From positions 1-15,494 of the forward strand of contig DFBF01000194.1 in NCBI GenBank assembly GCA_002367285.1: DNA of 15,494 nucleotides, read 5' to 3'. Numbering within the stretch: the first letter of the stretch is position 1; each line of letters starts with the position of its first letter. Below the pieces are notes generated by a model. That model saw only the letters and a program-made list of their open reading frames with translations, was not told the origin of the DNA and searched no databases. The translations under genes and the position numbers were made by a program. Positions 1-7,231 of this stretch are shown here, piece after piece. Source of the stretch: Rhodobacteraceae bacterium UBA3087. Lineage in GTDB: Bacteria > Pseudomonadota > Alphaproteobacteria > Rhodobacterales > Rhodobacteraceae.

Positions 1-1044
1 ATGGGGCCGGGCGCGGCCTATGCCTATATCGCCATGCAACAGGCGATTGCCGACGCGGGGCTTGAGGACAGCGATGTCGTGAACCCGCGCACGGGTTTGG
101 TTGCGGGCTCTGGTGGTCCGTCCACATCCGCCTTGTTTGCCGCGCATCAGACCGTTCTGAAAACCGGTGCAACCAAGCGGATCGGGCCCTTTGCGGTGCC
201 CAAGTGCATGGGGTCCACCATCAGCGCAAACCTTGCCACCGCGTTCCAGATCAAGGGCGTGAACTATTCGATCACCTCGGCCTGTTCGACCTCGCTGCAC
301 TGTATCGGGTCTGCGTCCGAACAGATCATGATGGGCAAACAGGACGTGATGTTTGCCGGCGGTGGCGAAGAACTGGACTGGACCCTGTCCTGCCTGTTCG
401 ACGCGATGGGCGCAATGAGCTCGAAATTCAACGACACACCGGAACGCGCCTCGCGGGCGTTTGACGCCAACCGCGACGGGTTCGTCATTGGGGGTGGCGG
501 CGCGATCCTGGTGCTCGAGGACCTGGAACATGCCCAGGCCCGCGGCGCAAAGATCTATGCCGAAGTCACCGGCTATGGTGCCACCTCGGACGGTGCCGAC
601 ATGGTTGCGCCCTCGGGCGAAGGCGGCGAACGCGCCATGCGCCTGGCCCTGTCCACCCTGCCGGATGATCGCAAGGTCGGCTATATCAACGCGCACGGCA
701 CCTCGACCCCGGTCGGCGACGTGGGCGAAGTCGAAGCGGTGCGCCGCGTGTTTGGCCCCCTTGAATCTTATGGCGGCACGACCCCGCCGATCAGTTCGAC
801 CAAGTCGATGACCGGCCACAGCCAGGGCGCGACCGGCGCCCAAGAGGCCGTCTATTGCCTGCTGATGCTGAAACATGACTTCATCACGCCTTCGATCAAT
901 GTCGAAGAGCTGGACCCGGCGCTGAAGCCGGAAGAAATCGCCACCGAACTGGTGGAAAACGCGGGCCTTGATACGGTGATGACCAACAGCTTTGGCTTTG
1001 GCGGCACCAATGGATCGATGTTGCTGAGCAAGTACAAGGGATAA
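1..1044 (+). CDS. fabB: Beta-ketoacyl-ACP synthase I, 5' partial
   Basis: Condensing enzyme of type II fatty-acid synthesis; FabB elongates acyl-ACP with malonyl-ACP and is needed for unsaturated fatty acids. The 347 visible residues carry the full Cys-His-His triad: Cys95 in TSACSTS, His232 in NAHGTSTPVGD and His273 in TGHSQGA, with Lys268 in SSTKSMTG and the C-terminal NSFGFGGTN loop at 329-337. E. coli FabB has about 406 residues with Cys163, so roughly 60-68 N-terminal residues lie upstream of the window. The Met at base 1 is therefore internal, not a start. The phrases GGGEELDW and GATSDGADMVAPSGEGG point to FabB rather than FabF. It ends in TAA four bases before fabI, so the two are co-transcribed. 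In alphaproteobacteria fabA usually lies just upstream, which I cannot see here. Confidence 0.96.
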   Translation: MGPGAAYAYIAMQQAIADAGLEDSDVVNPRTGLVAGSGGPSTSALFAAHQTVLKTGATKRIGPFAVPKCMGSTISANLATAFQIKGVNYSITSACSTSLHCIGSASEQIMMGKQDVMFAGGGEELDWTLSCLFDAMGAMSSKFNDTPERASRAFDANRDGFVIGGGGAILVLEDLEHAQARGAKIYAEVTGYGATSDGADMVAPSGEGGERAMRLALSTLPDDRKVGYINAHGTSTPVGDVGEVEAVRRVFGPLESYGGTTPPISSTKSMTGHSQGATGAQEAVYCLLMLKHDFITPSINVEELDPALKPEEIATELVENAGLDTVMTNSFGFGGTNGSMLLSKYKG

Positions 1045-1048
1045 TCAC

Positions 1049-1837
1049 ATGGCTGGTTTGATGCAGGGAAAACGCGGCCTGATCATGGGTGTCGCGAACA
1101 ACAGGTCGATCGCCTGGGGCATTGCGCAAGCGATGGCCAACGAAGGCGCGGAACTGGCGTTTTCCTATCAGGGCGAAGCGTTTGGCAAGCGGGTTCAGCC
1201 GCTGGCCGAAAGCGTGGGCGCCAAGATCATGGTCGACATGGACGTGACCGATGATGCGTCGCTGGACGCGGGCTTTGCCGATCTGGCCAGCCACTGGGAC
1301 CGGGTCGATTTCCTGGTCCATGCGATTGCGTATAGTGACAAGAACGAACTGACGGGGCGTTTTGTTGATACCTCGCGCGAGAACTTCAAGAATTCGCTGG
1401 ATATCAGCTGTTATTCCCTGATCGAAGTTGCCCGCCGCATTGCCCCGATGATGACCGAGGGCGGCACGATCATGACCATGACCTATGGCGGATCAAACCG
1501 CGTAACGCCGTTTTACAACGTCATGGGCGTGGCCAAGGCGGCCTTGGAAGCATCCGTGCGTTACCTGGCCAATGACCTGGGCCCGGACGGCATTCGCGTG
1601 AACGCGATTTCCCCTGGCCCGATGAAAACCCTGGCGGGGGCGGCCATTGGCGGGGCGCGCAAGACCTTCCGCCATACCGAGGCGAACGCCCCCATGCGGG
1701 CCAATGCGACCCTGGAAGCCATCGGCGGCACCGCCGTCTATCTGGCGTCCGACTATGGCGCTTGCACCTCTGGAGAGATCATCACAGTCGACAGCGGGTA
1801 TCACGTGCTGGGCATGCCGCAATCCGAGAACCTGTAA
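1049..1837 (+). CDS. fabI: Enoyl-ACP reductase (NADH), FabI
   Basis: Cytoplasmic short-chain dehydrogenase/reductase that reduces trans-2-enoyl-ACP in the last step of each fatty-acid elongation cycle. The 262 residues match the normal FabI length. The N-terminal nucleotide-binding segment GVANNRSIAWGIA (14-26) is the atypical Rossmann motif of FabI. The catalytic set Tyr146, Tyr156 and Lys163 (TYGGSNRVTPFYNVMGVAKA) falls at the same numbers as in E. coli FabI. The substrate-loop phrase ISPGPMKTLA (187-196) and ITVDSGYHVLG near the C-terminus also fit. Shine-Dalgarno AAGGGA lies at 1036-1041, seven bases before ATG, inside the end of fabB, which shows translational linkage. The residue matching E. 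coli Gly93, part of the triclosan pocket, is Ala94 here (HAIAYSD). Confidence 0.97.
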   Translation: MAGLMQGKRGLIMGVANNRSIAWGIAQAMANEGAELAFSYQGEAFGKRVQPLAESVGAKIMVDMDVTDDASLDAGFADLASHWDRVDFLVHAIAYSDKNELTGRFVDTSRENFKNSLDISCYSLIEVARRIAPMMTEGGTIMTMTYGGSNRVTPFYNVMGVAKAALEASVRYLANDLGPDGIRVNAISPGPMKTLAGAAIGGARKTFRHTEANAPMRANATLEAIGGTAVYLASDYGACTSGEIITVDSGYHVLGMPQSENL

Positions 1838-1838
1838 G

Positions 1839-1848
1839 GGCGCGCGCC
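1839..1848. repeat. GC-only palindrome at convergent gene ends
   Basis: GGCGCGCGCC is a perfect 10-base palindrome that fills almost the whole 10-base gap between the fabI stop (TAA, 1835-1837) and the last codon of the convergent minus-strand gene (stop at 1848-1850). It is too short to form a normal intrinsic terminator and has no T tract on either side. It may be chance in GC-rich DNA. Confidence 0.35.
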
Positions 1849-2435
1849 TATCGTTTCGACTTCAAGGCTTCACGGCTTTCGGCCCAACGGGTGATGAAGT
1901 CCTCTTCATCGGCATAGTCCATGAACCCGGCATAGCGCTCGTGCATTTCCCGCAGCCCTCTTGCGTGTTTGATCGGACACCAAAAGGCTTCGGTCCGCCC
2001 GGCCACTTCGCGCACGAAGGAGGCAACGCCATTGCAGTATCCGCAATACATGCAGTTGAGCTTTTGGAGCCCATTCAGATAGGCCAGATGCTGGCGATCA
2101 ATGGCGATGAAATCACGGCGGCGCACCAGCGTGATGCCATAGACGGGAAAACAGATCCGCATATAAATCGTGACCATCAGGTCCAACAGCGCAAAGGGCA
2201 GGATCAGGGAATAGATCAAAGGCGCCGTCAGGACGACCAGCGGGCGGGTGGCGGCCAGGAAAACAAACAACCGAACCCGCGCGGCGCGGTGACGGGCCCG
2301 CAAATCAGCCTCTATCTGAACCCGGCCACGTTCAACACGAAAATCCAGGGCCTCGCGGCGGCGGGCCATCTCGATTTCGATCTGGTCTTGCAGATCGCGG
2401 ACCCGATTGCGCAGGGCTTCAAGTGTGGGTGCCAT
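1848..2435 (-). CDS. Conserved-type membrane protein of unknown function with Cys cluster
   Basis: I do not recognise a named function. The 195-residue product starts with an amphipathic, charge-rich segment (about 5-55, many Arg, Glu and Gln) that looks like a coiled coil. A hydrophobic stretch at about 56-100 holds one or two membrane passes. A soluble tail follows, with LNCMYCGYCNG (Cys128, Cys131, Cys134) and FWCPIKHA (Cys153, His157). The spacing CxxCxxC plus a distant Cys and His suggests a metal site or redox-active thiols, but this is inference. The start is well supported: on the minus strand AGGAGGT (2441-2447) sits five bases before ATG (2433-2435). The gene is convergent with fabI and divergent from the M50 protease gene, so it is probably a single-gene unit. 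Confidence 0.85.
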   Translation of the reverse strand: MAPTLEALRNRVRDLQDQIEIEMARRREALDFRVERGRVQIEADLRARHRAARVRLFVFLAATRPLVVLTAPLIYSLILPFALLDLMVTIYMRICFPVYGITLVRRRDFIAIDRQHLAYLNGLQKLNCMYCGYCNGVASFVREVAGRTEAFWCPIKHARGLREMHERYAGFMDYADEEDFITRWAESREALKSKR

Positions 2436-2440
2436 ATGAT

Positions 2441-2447
2441 ACCTCCT
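2441..2447 (-). promoter_or_regulatory. Consensus Shine-Dalgarno site of the 195-residue gene
   Basis: AGGAGGT on the minus strand, five bases before the ATG at 2435. It is the strongest ribosome-binding site in the window and fixes the start of the minus-strand membrane protein. Confidence 0.85.
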
Positions 2448-2547
2448 GAGGTCGAGTAGACCCTTATCCCCAATCCGAAAACAATCTATTTCCCCGCTTT
2501 CTCTTGCGGGAATCGCCCTTTCCGGGGCATTCGGGATGAACGCCCTT

Positions 2548-2565
2548 GGTAAACTGGGGGTAAAC
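2548..2565 (+). promoter_or_regulatory. Direct repeat GGTAAAC x2, possible operator
   Basis: GGTAAAC occurs at 2548-2554 and again at 2559-2565, an 11-base period that would place both copies on one face of the helix. The pair lies 23-40 bases before the M50 protease ATG, in the 152-base divergent intergenic region. The region also holds a small hairpin (CCCGC 2493-2497, GCGGG 2506-2510). A regulator site or part of a promoter is possible; no regulator can be named. Confidence 0.3.
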
Positions 2566-2587
2566 GACTGTTCGCCTTGGGGGGCCT

Positions 2588-3376
2588 ATGCTGTTTTTGA
2601 TCCTTGCCTCTATGCTGTTGATGGCCAGCTTGTCCATGGTGCGTCCGGCACTGGCGGATGGCCCGCCCTTGGTGTTGCAGGGCTTCAACGGTGCGGGCGT
2701 CGTGCTGGGCTTTAGCTGTTTCGTCGCCATTGCGGTTATCATGGGGCCGCTGTTCAGCTTCGCCTTGCTGCTGGCCTTCATGCTGCATGAATTCGGCCAT
2801 GTCATGGCACATCGCATGTTGGGGGATGAGGGCGCGCGGTTCCGCCTGATCCCATTCTGGAACGGCGCGCGGATTTCGCAATACACCCCCGAAACCGACC
2901 TGCACGCCTTTTTCATCGCGCTGATGGGGCCGGGCCTGTCGCTGGCCCCCATGGTCGTGTCCTTTGCGCTGGCGGAAACGCTGCCGGGCCTGTCACCCAT
3001 CGCCGCTGAATTCTTCTGGCAATTTGCGCTGGCCCTGGGCGCGCTGAATTTCGTCAACCTGCTGCCGCTTTGGCCGCTGGATGGTGGGCGCTGCATTCGT
3101 CTGATGGTGCAGTCTCATTTTCCGCAGATGGGCCCGCTGGCCGCCGCCGCCATGGCCGCTGCGCTGTTTGGTTTTGCCTATTCGGTCAGCTCGGTCCTGC
3201 TGGCGTTGCTGGCGCTTGTGGGGGCGTTCAGCCTGATCACCAAACGGGACGAGCCCCCGGCGCGCGACACCCTGTCCCGGCGCGAATTGGGCATTGCCTT
3301 TACCGCCTATTTCGCGTCGCTGTCGGCGTTCTTTCTGGGCGGCTGGTGGGTGATCAAACTGATCCCGCTGACCTAG
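2588..3376 (+). CDS. M50-type (site-2 protease family) membrane metalloprotease
   Basis: Multi-pass inner-membrane protein with the two signatures of the S2P/M50 family. HEFGH (67-71, in FMLHEFGHVMAHR) supplies two zinc-ligand His residues and the catalytic Glu68. NLLPLWPLDGGR (157-168) supplies the third ligand, Asp165. An N-terminal hydrophobic stretch (1-22) and helices at about 35-75, 105-130, 140-160, 180-217 and 235-258 are visible. At 262 residues it is a minimal M50 protein with no PDZ domain, unlike RseP (about 450 residues). Such proteins cut membrane-embedded substrates, often anti-sigma factors, but no sigma or anti-sigma gene is nearby and the substrate is unknown. The start is ATG at 2588 with a poor G-rich Shine-Dalgarno stretch (TTGGGGGG). 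Confidence 0.88.
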   Translation: MLFLILASMLLMASLSMVRPALADGPPLVLQGFNGAGVVLGFSCFVAIAVIMGPLFSFALLLAFMLHEFGHVMAHRMLGDEGARFRLIPFWNGARISQYTPETDLHAFFIALMGPGLSLAPMVVSFALAETLPGLSPIAAEFFWQFALALGALNFVNLLPLWPLDGGRCIRLMVQSHFPQMGPLAAAAMAAALFGFAYSVSSVLLALLALVGAFSLITKRDEPPARDTLSRRELGIAFTAYFASLSAFFLGGWWVIKLIPLT

Positions 3377-3429
3377 GGTCGCCTTAGGGGTTTCTACGCC
3401 CTTCCCAGCGCCCCGGAGCTGTGCCAATC

Positions 3430-3448
3430 TCTCCGCGAAAAGGGGAGA
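3430..3448 (+). promoter_or_regulatory. Short hairpin overlapping the dehalogenase Shine-Dalgarno site
   Basis: TCTCC (3430-3434) can pair with GGAGA (3444-3448) across a nine-base loop. GGAGA is part of the Shine-Dalgarno sequence GGGGAGA (3442-3448) of the dehalogenase gene that starts at 3453. Pairing would hide the ribosome-binding site, but a five-base stem is weak and may be coincidental. Confidence 0.25.
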
Positions 3449-3452
3449 CGCT

Positions 3453-4142
3453 ATGACCATCACCACCTGCATCTTCGACGCCTATGGCACGCTGTTTGAT
3501 GTCACAGCCGCCGCGCGCGAGGCCGCGTCCGAACCCGGCAACGAAGCCCTGTCCGAGATCTGGCCGAAACTGGCCGCCGATTGGCGCGCGAAACAGCTGC
3601 AATACACCTGGCTGCGCGCCATCACGGGCGAACACACCGATTTCTGGACCGTGACGCAGAACGGGCTGGACTGGGCGCTTGAGGCGTCTGGCCTGACTGA
3701 CCCGACCCTGCGCGAACGCCTGTTGCAGCTGTATTGGCAACTGTCGGCCTATCCCGAAGTCCCCGCCATGCTGGCCGCGTTGAAAGAGGTCGGGGTGAAT
3801 GCCGCGATCCTGTCCAACGGATCGCCCGACATGCTGCAAGGTGCGGTCACATCCGCCCAACTGGACGACCTGCTGGACGAAAGCCTGTCGGTCGAAAGTG
3901 TCGGCATCTTCAAGCCCGCCGATGTGGTTTATCAACTGGTGTTGGACCGCTACGGCTGCACCGTCGATCAGGTGCTGTTCGTCAGCTCGAACGGCTGGGA
4001 CGCGGCGGCGGCCAGGGGGTTCGGCTTCAACGTCGCCTGGGTCAATCGTGCGGGCGATCCAATTGACCGCCTGGGCCACGGACCCGACCATATTCTGACC
4101 GATCTGACCAGCATTCCTGCCCTTGCGAAAGGCCAATCATGA
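3453..4142 (+). CDS. (S)-2-haloacid dehalogenase, HAD type II
   Basis: HAD-superfamily hydrolase of 229 residues that fits the L-2-haloacid dehalogenase family (EC 3.8.1.2), which turns (S)-2-haloalkanoic acids into (R)-2-hydroxyacids plus halide. The residues known from Pseudomonas L-DEX all have visible counterparts at a constant offset: nucleophile Asp9 and Thr13 in FDAYGTLFD, Arg45 in WRAKQLQYTWLR, Ser121 in SNGS, Lys154 in GIFKPADVVY, Tyr160, and Ser178, Asn180 and Asp183 in VSSNGWDAA. Tyr11 replaces the second Asp of phosphatase HADs, which is the type II hallmark. GGGGAGA (3442-3448) lies four bases before ATG. Its stop overlaps the next gene's start as ATGA, so the two are translationally coupled. 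It is probably the first gene of the 3453-8714 run. The true substrate may not be halogenated. Confidence 0.92.
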   Translation: MTITTCIFDAYGTLFDVTAAAREAASEPGNEALSEIWPKLAADWRAKQLQYTWLRAITGEHTDFWTVTQNGLDWALEASGLTDPTLRERLLQLYWQLSAYPEVPAMLAALKEVGVNAAILSNGSPDMLQGAVTSAQLDDLLDESLSVESVGIFKPADVVYQLVLDRYGCTVDQVLFVSSNGWDAAAARGFGFNVAWVNRAGDPIDRLGHGPDHILTDLTSIPALAKGQS

Positions 4143-4960
4143 ACACGTTTCTGTCCACTGACGGTCTGACTCTGGCGTATCGTGACGAAGGCGAAGGCCT
4201 GCCCGTCATCGCGCTGGCGGGTCTGACCCGCAACAGTGATGATTTCAACTTCATCGCGCCGAATCTGGATGGCGTGCGCCTGATCCGCCCCGATTATCGT
4301 GGCCGGGGGGCGTCGGACTGGGGGCCTTATCAGACCTATACGATCCAGGTCGAGGCCATGGATGTGCTTCACCTGATGGACCACCTCGGGCTGGAAAAGG
4401 CCGCCATTCTGGGCACCTCGCGCGGCGGGTTGATCGCCATGGGCATGGCCGCCACCGTGCCCGACCGCCTGTTGGGCGTATGCCTGAACGACATCGGCCC
4501 GGTGATCGACACCGACGGGCTGGACGTGATCATGGGCTATCTGGGCCGCCCGCCCAGCGCCAAGACCTTTGACGAGGCCGCGACAACCCGCGCCCGCGTG
4601 ATGGAGGGGTTTGACAACGTGCCGATGGACCGCTGGCTGGAGGAGGTTCACAACATCCTGGAGCAGGCTGACGACGGATTGCAGAACCGCTATGACCCCG
4701 CCCTGCGCGACGCGGTGATCGAGGAAGGCGCACAGCCCGTCCCCGACCTGTGGCCGCTGTTTGACGCTTTGGCCAGTATGCCCACGGCGCTGATCCATGG
4801 CGCGAATTCCAACCTGTTGTCGGACGCTACGGTTGCCGAAATGCGTCGCCGTCATCCCGGCATGAAATACGCAAAAGTGCCCGATCGGGGCCACGTGCCA
4901 TTTCTGGACGAACCTCAGGCGCTGGCGGCAATCCAGGCCTGGATAAAGGACATGCAATGA
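4139..4960 (+). CDS. Alpha/beta hydrolase (first of three)
   Basis: Soluble alpha/beta-hydrolase-fold protein of 273 residues, likely an esterase, lactonase or C-C hydrolase. Visible landmarks are the LAGLTRNSDDF oxyanion loop (26-36), DYRGRGASDWG (52-62), the nucleophile elbow GTSRGG with Ser94, and catalytic His252 in DRGHVPFLDEP. The segment after strand 6 reads HGANSNLLS (220-228). Many relatives carry Asp at the position of Asn225, so the acid member of the triad is uncertain. The start ATG overlaps the dehalogenase stop as ATGA, and its own TGA overlaps the next gene the same way. That makes a coupled three-gene core (dehalogenase, hydrolase, PLP dehydratase). The substrate is unknown. 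Confidence 0.9.
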   Translation: MNTFLSTDGLTLAYRDEGEGLPVIALAGLTRNSDDFNFIAPNLDGVRLIRPDYRGRGASDWGPYQTYTIQVEAMDVLHLMDHLGLEKAAILGTSRGGLIAMGMAATVPDRLLGVCLNDIGPVIDTDGLDVIMGYLGRPPSAKTFDEAATTRARVMEGFDNVPMDRWLEEVHNILEQADDGLQNRYDPALRDAVIEEGAQPVPDLWPLFDALASMPTALIHGANSNLLSDATVAEMRRRHPGMKYAKVPDRGHVPFLDEPQALAAIQAWIKDMQ

Positions 4961-5943
4961 ACATCGACATGATACGCGCCGCCGCGACCCGTCTTCGTGG
5001 TCACGCCCGGCGCACACCATTGCTGCATTCGCCCTTTCTGGACGATATCGCCGGGCGGCGCCTCTTTGTGAAACCTGAATGTCTGCAACACACGGGCAGC
5101 TTCAAATATCGCGGTGCACGGTCGGCGATTTCGGCGCTGGATGCGGCCACCCGCGCGCGTGGTATCATCGCATTTTCGTCCGGCAACCACGCGCAGGGCG
5201 TGGCGCTGGCGGCGGCAGAACATGGCACCAGCGCGGTGATCATCATGCCGTCGGATGCGCCTAAGCTGAAGATCGACAACACCCGCACCTTGGGGGCCGA
5301 GGTCGTGCTGTATGACCGCGCCAATGAGGATCGCGATGACATCGGCGACCGGCTGGCGGCGGAACGTGGCCTGACCCTGGTGAAACCGTTTGACGAACCA
5401 CAGGTCATTGCCGGCCAGGGCACCGTCGGGCTGGAGATCGCTGAGCAGGCGGGTGAAATCGGTTACAGCGACGGCGACGTCTTGGTGCCCTGTGGCGGAG
5501 GGGGGTTGACCTCGGGCGTGGCTCTGGCACTGGAGGCCGAAGCGCCCAACATGCGCGTGCGCCCCTGTGAACCTGAAGGCTTTGACGATACGACGCGATC
5601 CCTGGCGGCCGGGACGATCCAGAGCAACACGAAACGTTCGGGGTCGATCTGTGATGCCATCATCACGCCGCAACCCGGCGACATCACCTTTCCGATCATG
5701 CATCGCCTGTGCGGACCGGGGTTGGTGGTTTCCGAGGAAGACTGCCTGCGCGCCATGGCGGACGCGTTCAACCGGTTGAAGATCGTGATCGAGCCCGGCG
5801 GCGCAGTGGCCCTGGCGGCGGCGCTGTATCATGACGGCCAAGTACGGGGTGACCAGGTACGGGGCGACGCGGTGACTGTCGTGGCCTCGGGCGGCAATGT
5901 GGACGCACCGATCTTTCGCATGGCGCTGGACCGGTTTGGGTAA
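4957..5943 (+). CDS. PLP-dependent threonine/serine dehydratase-like protein
   Basis: Fold-type II PLP enzyme of 328 residues, close in length to catabolic threonine dehydratase TdcB and serine racemase, with no C-terminal regulatory domain like that of IlvA. Lys50 in TGSFKYRGA is the Schiff-base lysine. SSGNHAQG (74-81) binds the substrate carboxylate, CGGGGLTSG (179-187) is the phosphate-binding glycine loop, and SGGN (311-314) lies near the pyridine nitrogen. The expected reaction is beta-elimination of a hydroxy-amino acid (Thr, Ser or 3-hydroxyaspartate) to a 2-oxo acid and ammonia, or racemisation. The exact substrate cannot be read from the sequence. QVRGD is duplicated in tandem at 295-304 near the C-terminus. 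It is coupled to the upstream hydrolase gene by an ATGA overlap. Confidence 0.92.
   Translation: MNIDMIRAAATRLRGHARRTPLLHSPFLDDIAGRRLFVKPECLQHTGSFKYRGARSAISALDAATRARGIIAFSSGNHAQGVALAAAEHGTSAVIIMPSDAPKLKIDNTRTLGAEVVLYDRANEDRDDIGDRLAAERGLTLVKPFDEPQVIAGQGTVGLEIAEQAGEIGYSDGDVLVPCGGGGLTSGVALALEAEAPNMRVRPCEPEGFDDTTRSLAAGTIQSNTKRSGSICDAIITPQPGDITFPIMHRLCGPGLVVSEEDCLRAMADAFNRLKIVIEPGGAVALAAALYHDGQVRGDQVRGDAVTVVASGGNVDAPIFRMALDRFG
5839..5868 (+). repeat. Tandem 15-base duplication inside the dehydratase gene
   Basis: Two adjacent in-frame 15-base copies (5839-5853, 5854-5868) each encode QVRGD. They differ at two third-codon positions, both silent. The insertion sits in a surface-type loop before the AVTVVASGGN strand, so it probably leaves the fold intact. 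Confidence 0.8.
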
Positions 5944-6030
5944 CCCCGCACGACACGGTATTGTCAGCGGCCAATCATTGCCCTGTCACATTGCCCACCG
6001 CAAGATGGCACAAACAAACGAGAGGCAGAC

Positions 6031-7230
6031 ATGAGCGAATTCACGATTGCATCCTTCAACGTCAAAAACCTGATTGGCGCGGACAAGGAATATTACCAGT
6101 TCCAAAGCTATACCCCCGAGGAATACGCTTGGAAGAAAGACTGGATGGCCGACCAGCTGTTGACGCTGGACGCCGATGTCGTCGGCTTTCAGGAGATCTT
6201 TGAGGAAGACGCCCTGCGCGATGTCGTGGCGGAAACCAGTCGCCGGGCGCATGCGTTGAATGACGCCACTGTGCCCGATCACAGCAAACGCTATCACCGC
6301 AAGGTCATTTTCAAAAAGCTGGCCGTAGATCCTTACGACACGGCCATGCTGGCCTTTGCGCCCAATGTGGCCGATGGCGGGCCGGGGGAACGGCGGCCGG
6401 GTGTTGCGGTTCTGTCGCGGCTGGGCTTTGTCGGCGAACCCGAGGTGATCCAGGACCTCGACACCCCCGTGACCATCCCGTTCCAGCCCCTGCGTGGCAG
6501 CGACGACGCGGACGCGGGCAGCTATACCCTGCGCCGCCTGTCACGCCCGGTCCTGAAGGTGCGCATTCCTGTTGGCAATCAGGTCGTGACCCTGTTCAAC
6601 TGCCATCTGAAATCCAAGCTGGGTGAATTCATCCGCCCCGATGGGGCCACCTTTGCGCCCGAAGAAGACCTGACGAAATACGATCCCGTCGGCCGCGCGC
6701 TTGGCTCCTTACGCGCCGCTGTACGCCGCATGGCCGAAGCCTGGGTGCTGCGCGATCTGATTGTCGCTGAGCTGCGCCGGGGCAATCCCGTCGTCACGCT
6801 GGGCGATTTCAACGATGGCGAACATGCGGTCAGTTCGGAAATCATCTCAGGCGAGGTGCCGTTCAAGAACTATGCCTGGATGCTGCGCCATGACGCCAAA
6901 AAATACGGCGATCGGTATTCCAACGACGAGTCCAAGGCGATCACGGCGGCGGTCGAAACCATGCGCCTGCATTCCGCCGAAAAACTGTTCGTGCGCAAAT
7001 CACTGCGCGATATGGTCTATACCTCGGCCTTCGGGGGTGTGTTTGAAAGCATCGACCAGATCCTGCTCAGCCGCCATTTCCACCCGGAAAACGAGGACCG
7101 GATTGCCGATATGGATTATTTCAGCGTGCTGAATGACCACATCACCGATGGCTCGCACCCCGAGGCACCGTATAACAAGCTGGCCTCGGACCACGGGCAG
7201 ATCATGGCGCATCTGCGCCTGAGGGGCTGA
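6031..7230 (+). CDS. Endonuclease/exonuclease/phosphatase (EEP) fold protein
   Basis: Metal-dependent hydrolase of the EEP superfamily (399 residues), which covers nucleases, phosphodiesterases and lipid or inositol phosphatases. The core motifs are in order: Asn10 in SFNVKNL, Glu55 in GFQEIFEE, His192 in FNCHLKSK, Asp259 and Asn261 in LGDFNDGE, and Asp387-His388 in ASDHGQI. No signal peptide is visible, so it is probably cytoplasmic. Regions at 95-170 and 265-330 are longer than in the small DNA-repair members, and I cannot say whether the substrate is nucleic acid or a phosphodiester metabolite. It follows the dehydratase gene after 87 bases, the largest gap in the six-gene run, so a separate promoter is possible. 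GAGAGGCAG lies just before ATG. Confidence 0.88.
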   Translation: MSEFTIASFNVKNLIGADKEYYQFQSYTPEEYAWKKDWMADQLLTLDADVVGFQEIFEEDALRDVVAETSRRAHALNDATVPDHSKRYHRKVIFKKLAVDPYDTAMLAFAPNVADGGPGERRPGVAVLSRLGFVGEPEVIQDLDTPVTIPFQPLRGSDDADAGSYTLRRLSRPVLKVRIPVGNQVVTLFNCHLKSKLGEFIRPDGATFAPEEDLTKYDPVGRALGSLRAAVRRMAEAWVLRDLIVAELRRGNPVVTLGDFNDGEHAVSSEIISGEVPFKNYAWMLRHDAKKYGDRYSNDESKAITAAVETMRLHSAEKLFVRKSLRDMVYTSAFGGVFESIDQILLSRHFHPENEDRIADMDYFSVLNDHITDGSHPEAPYNKLASDHGQIMAHLRLRG

Positions 7231-7231
7231 C

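Noticed and set aside
1..3. Treating the ATG at base 1 as the fabB start
   Set aside because: It aligns inside the family sequence. Roughly 60-68 residues of the normal N-terminus are missing, so the gene is cut by the window edge.
1647..2459. Plus-strand frame of 270 codons across the fabI end and the minus-strand membrane gene
   Set aside because: It overlaps the well-supported fabI frame and the antisense of a gene with a consensus ribosome-binding site. Its protein has low-complexity, shadow-like composition.
3968..5020. Minus-strand frame of 350 codons opposite the dehalogenase and first hydrolase
   Set aside because: It is rich in His, Gln, Arg and Val with no recognisable domain, and lies antisense to two genes with complete active sites.
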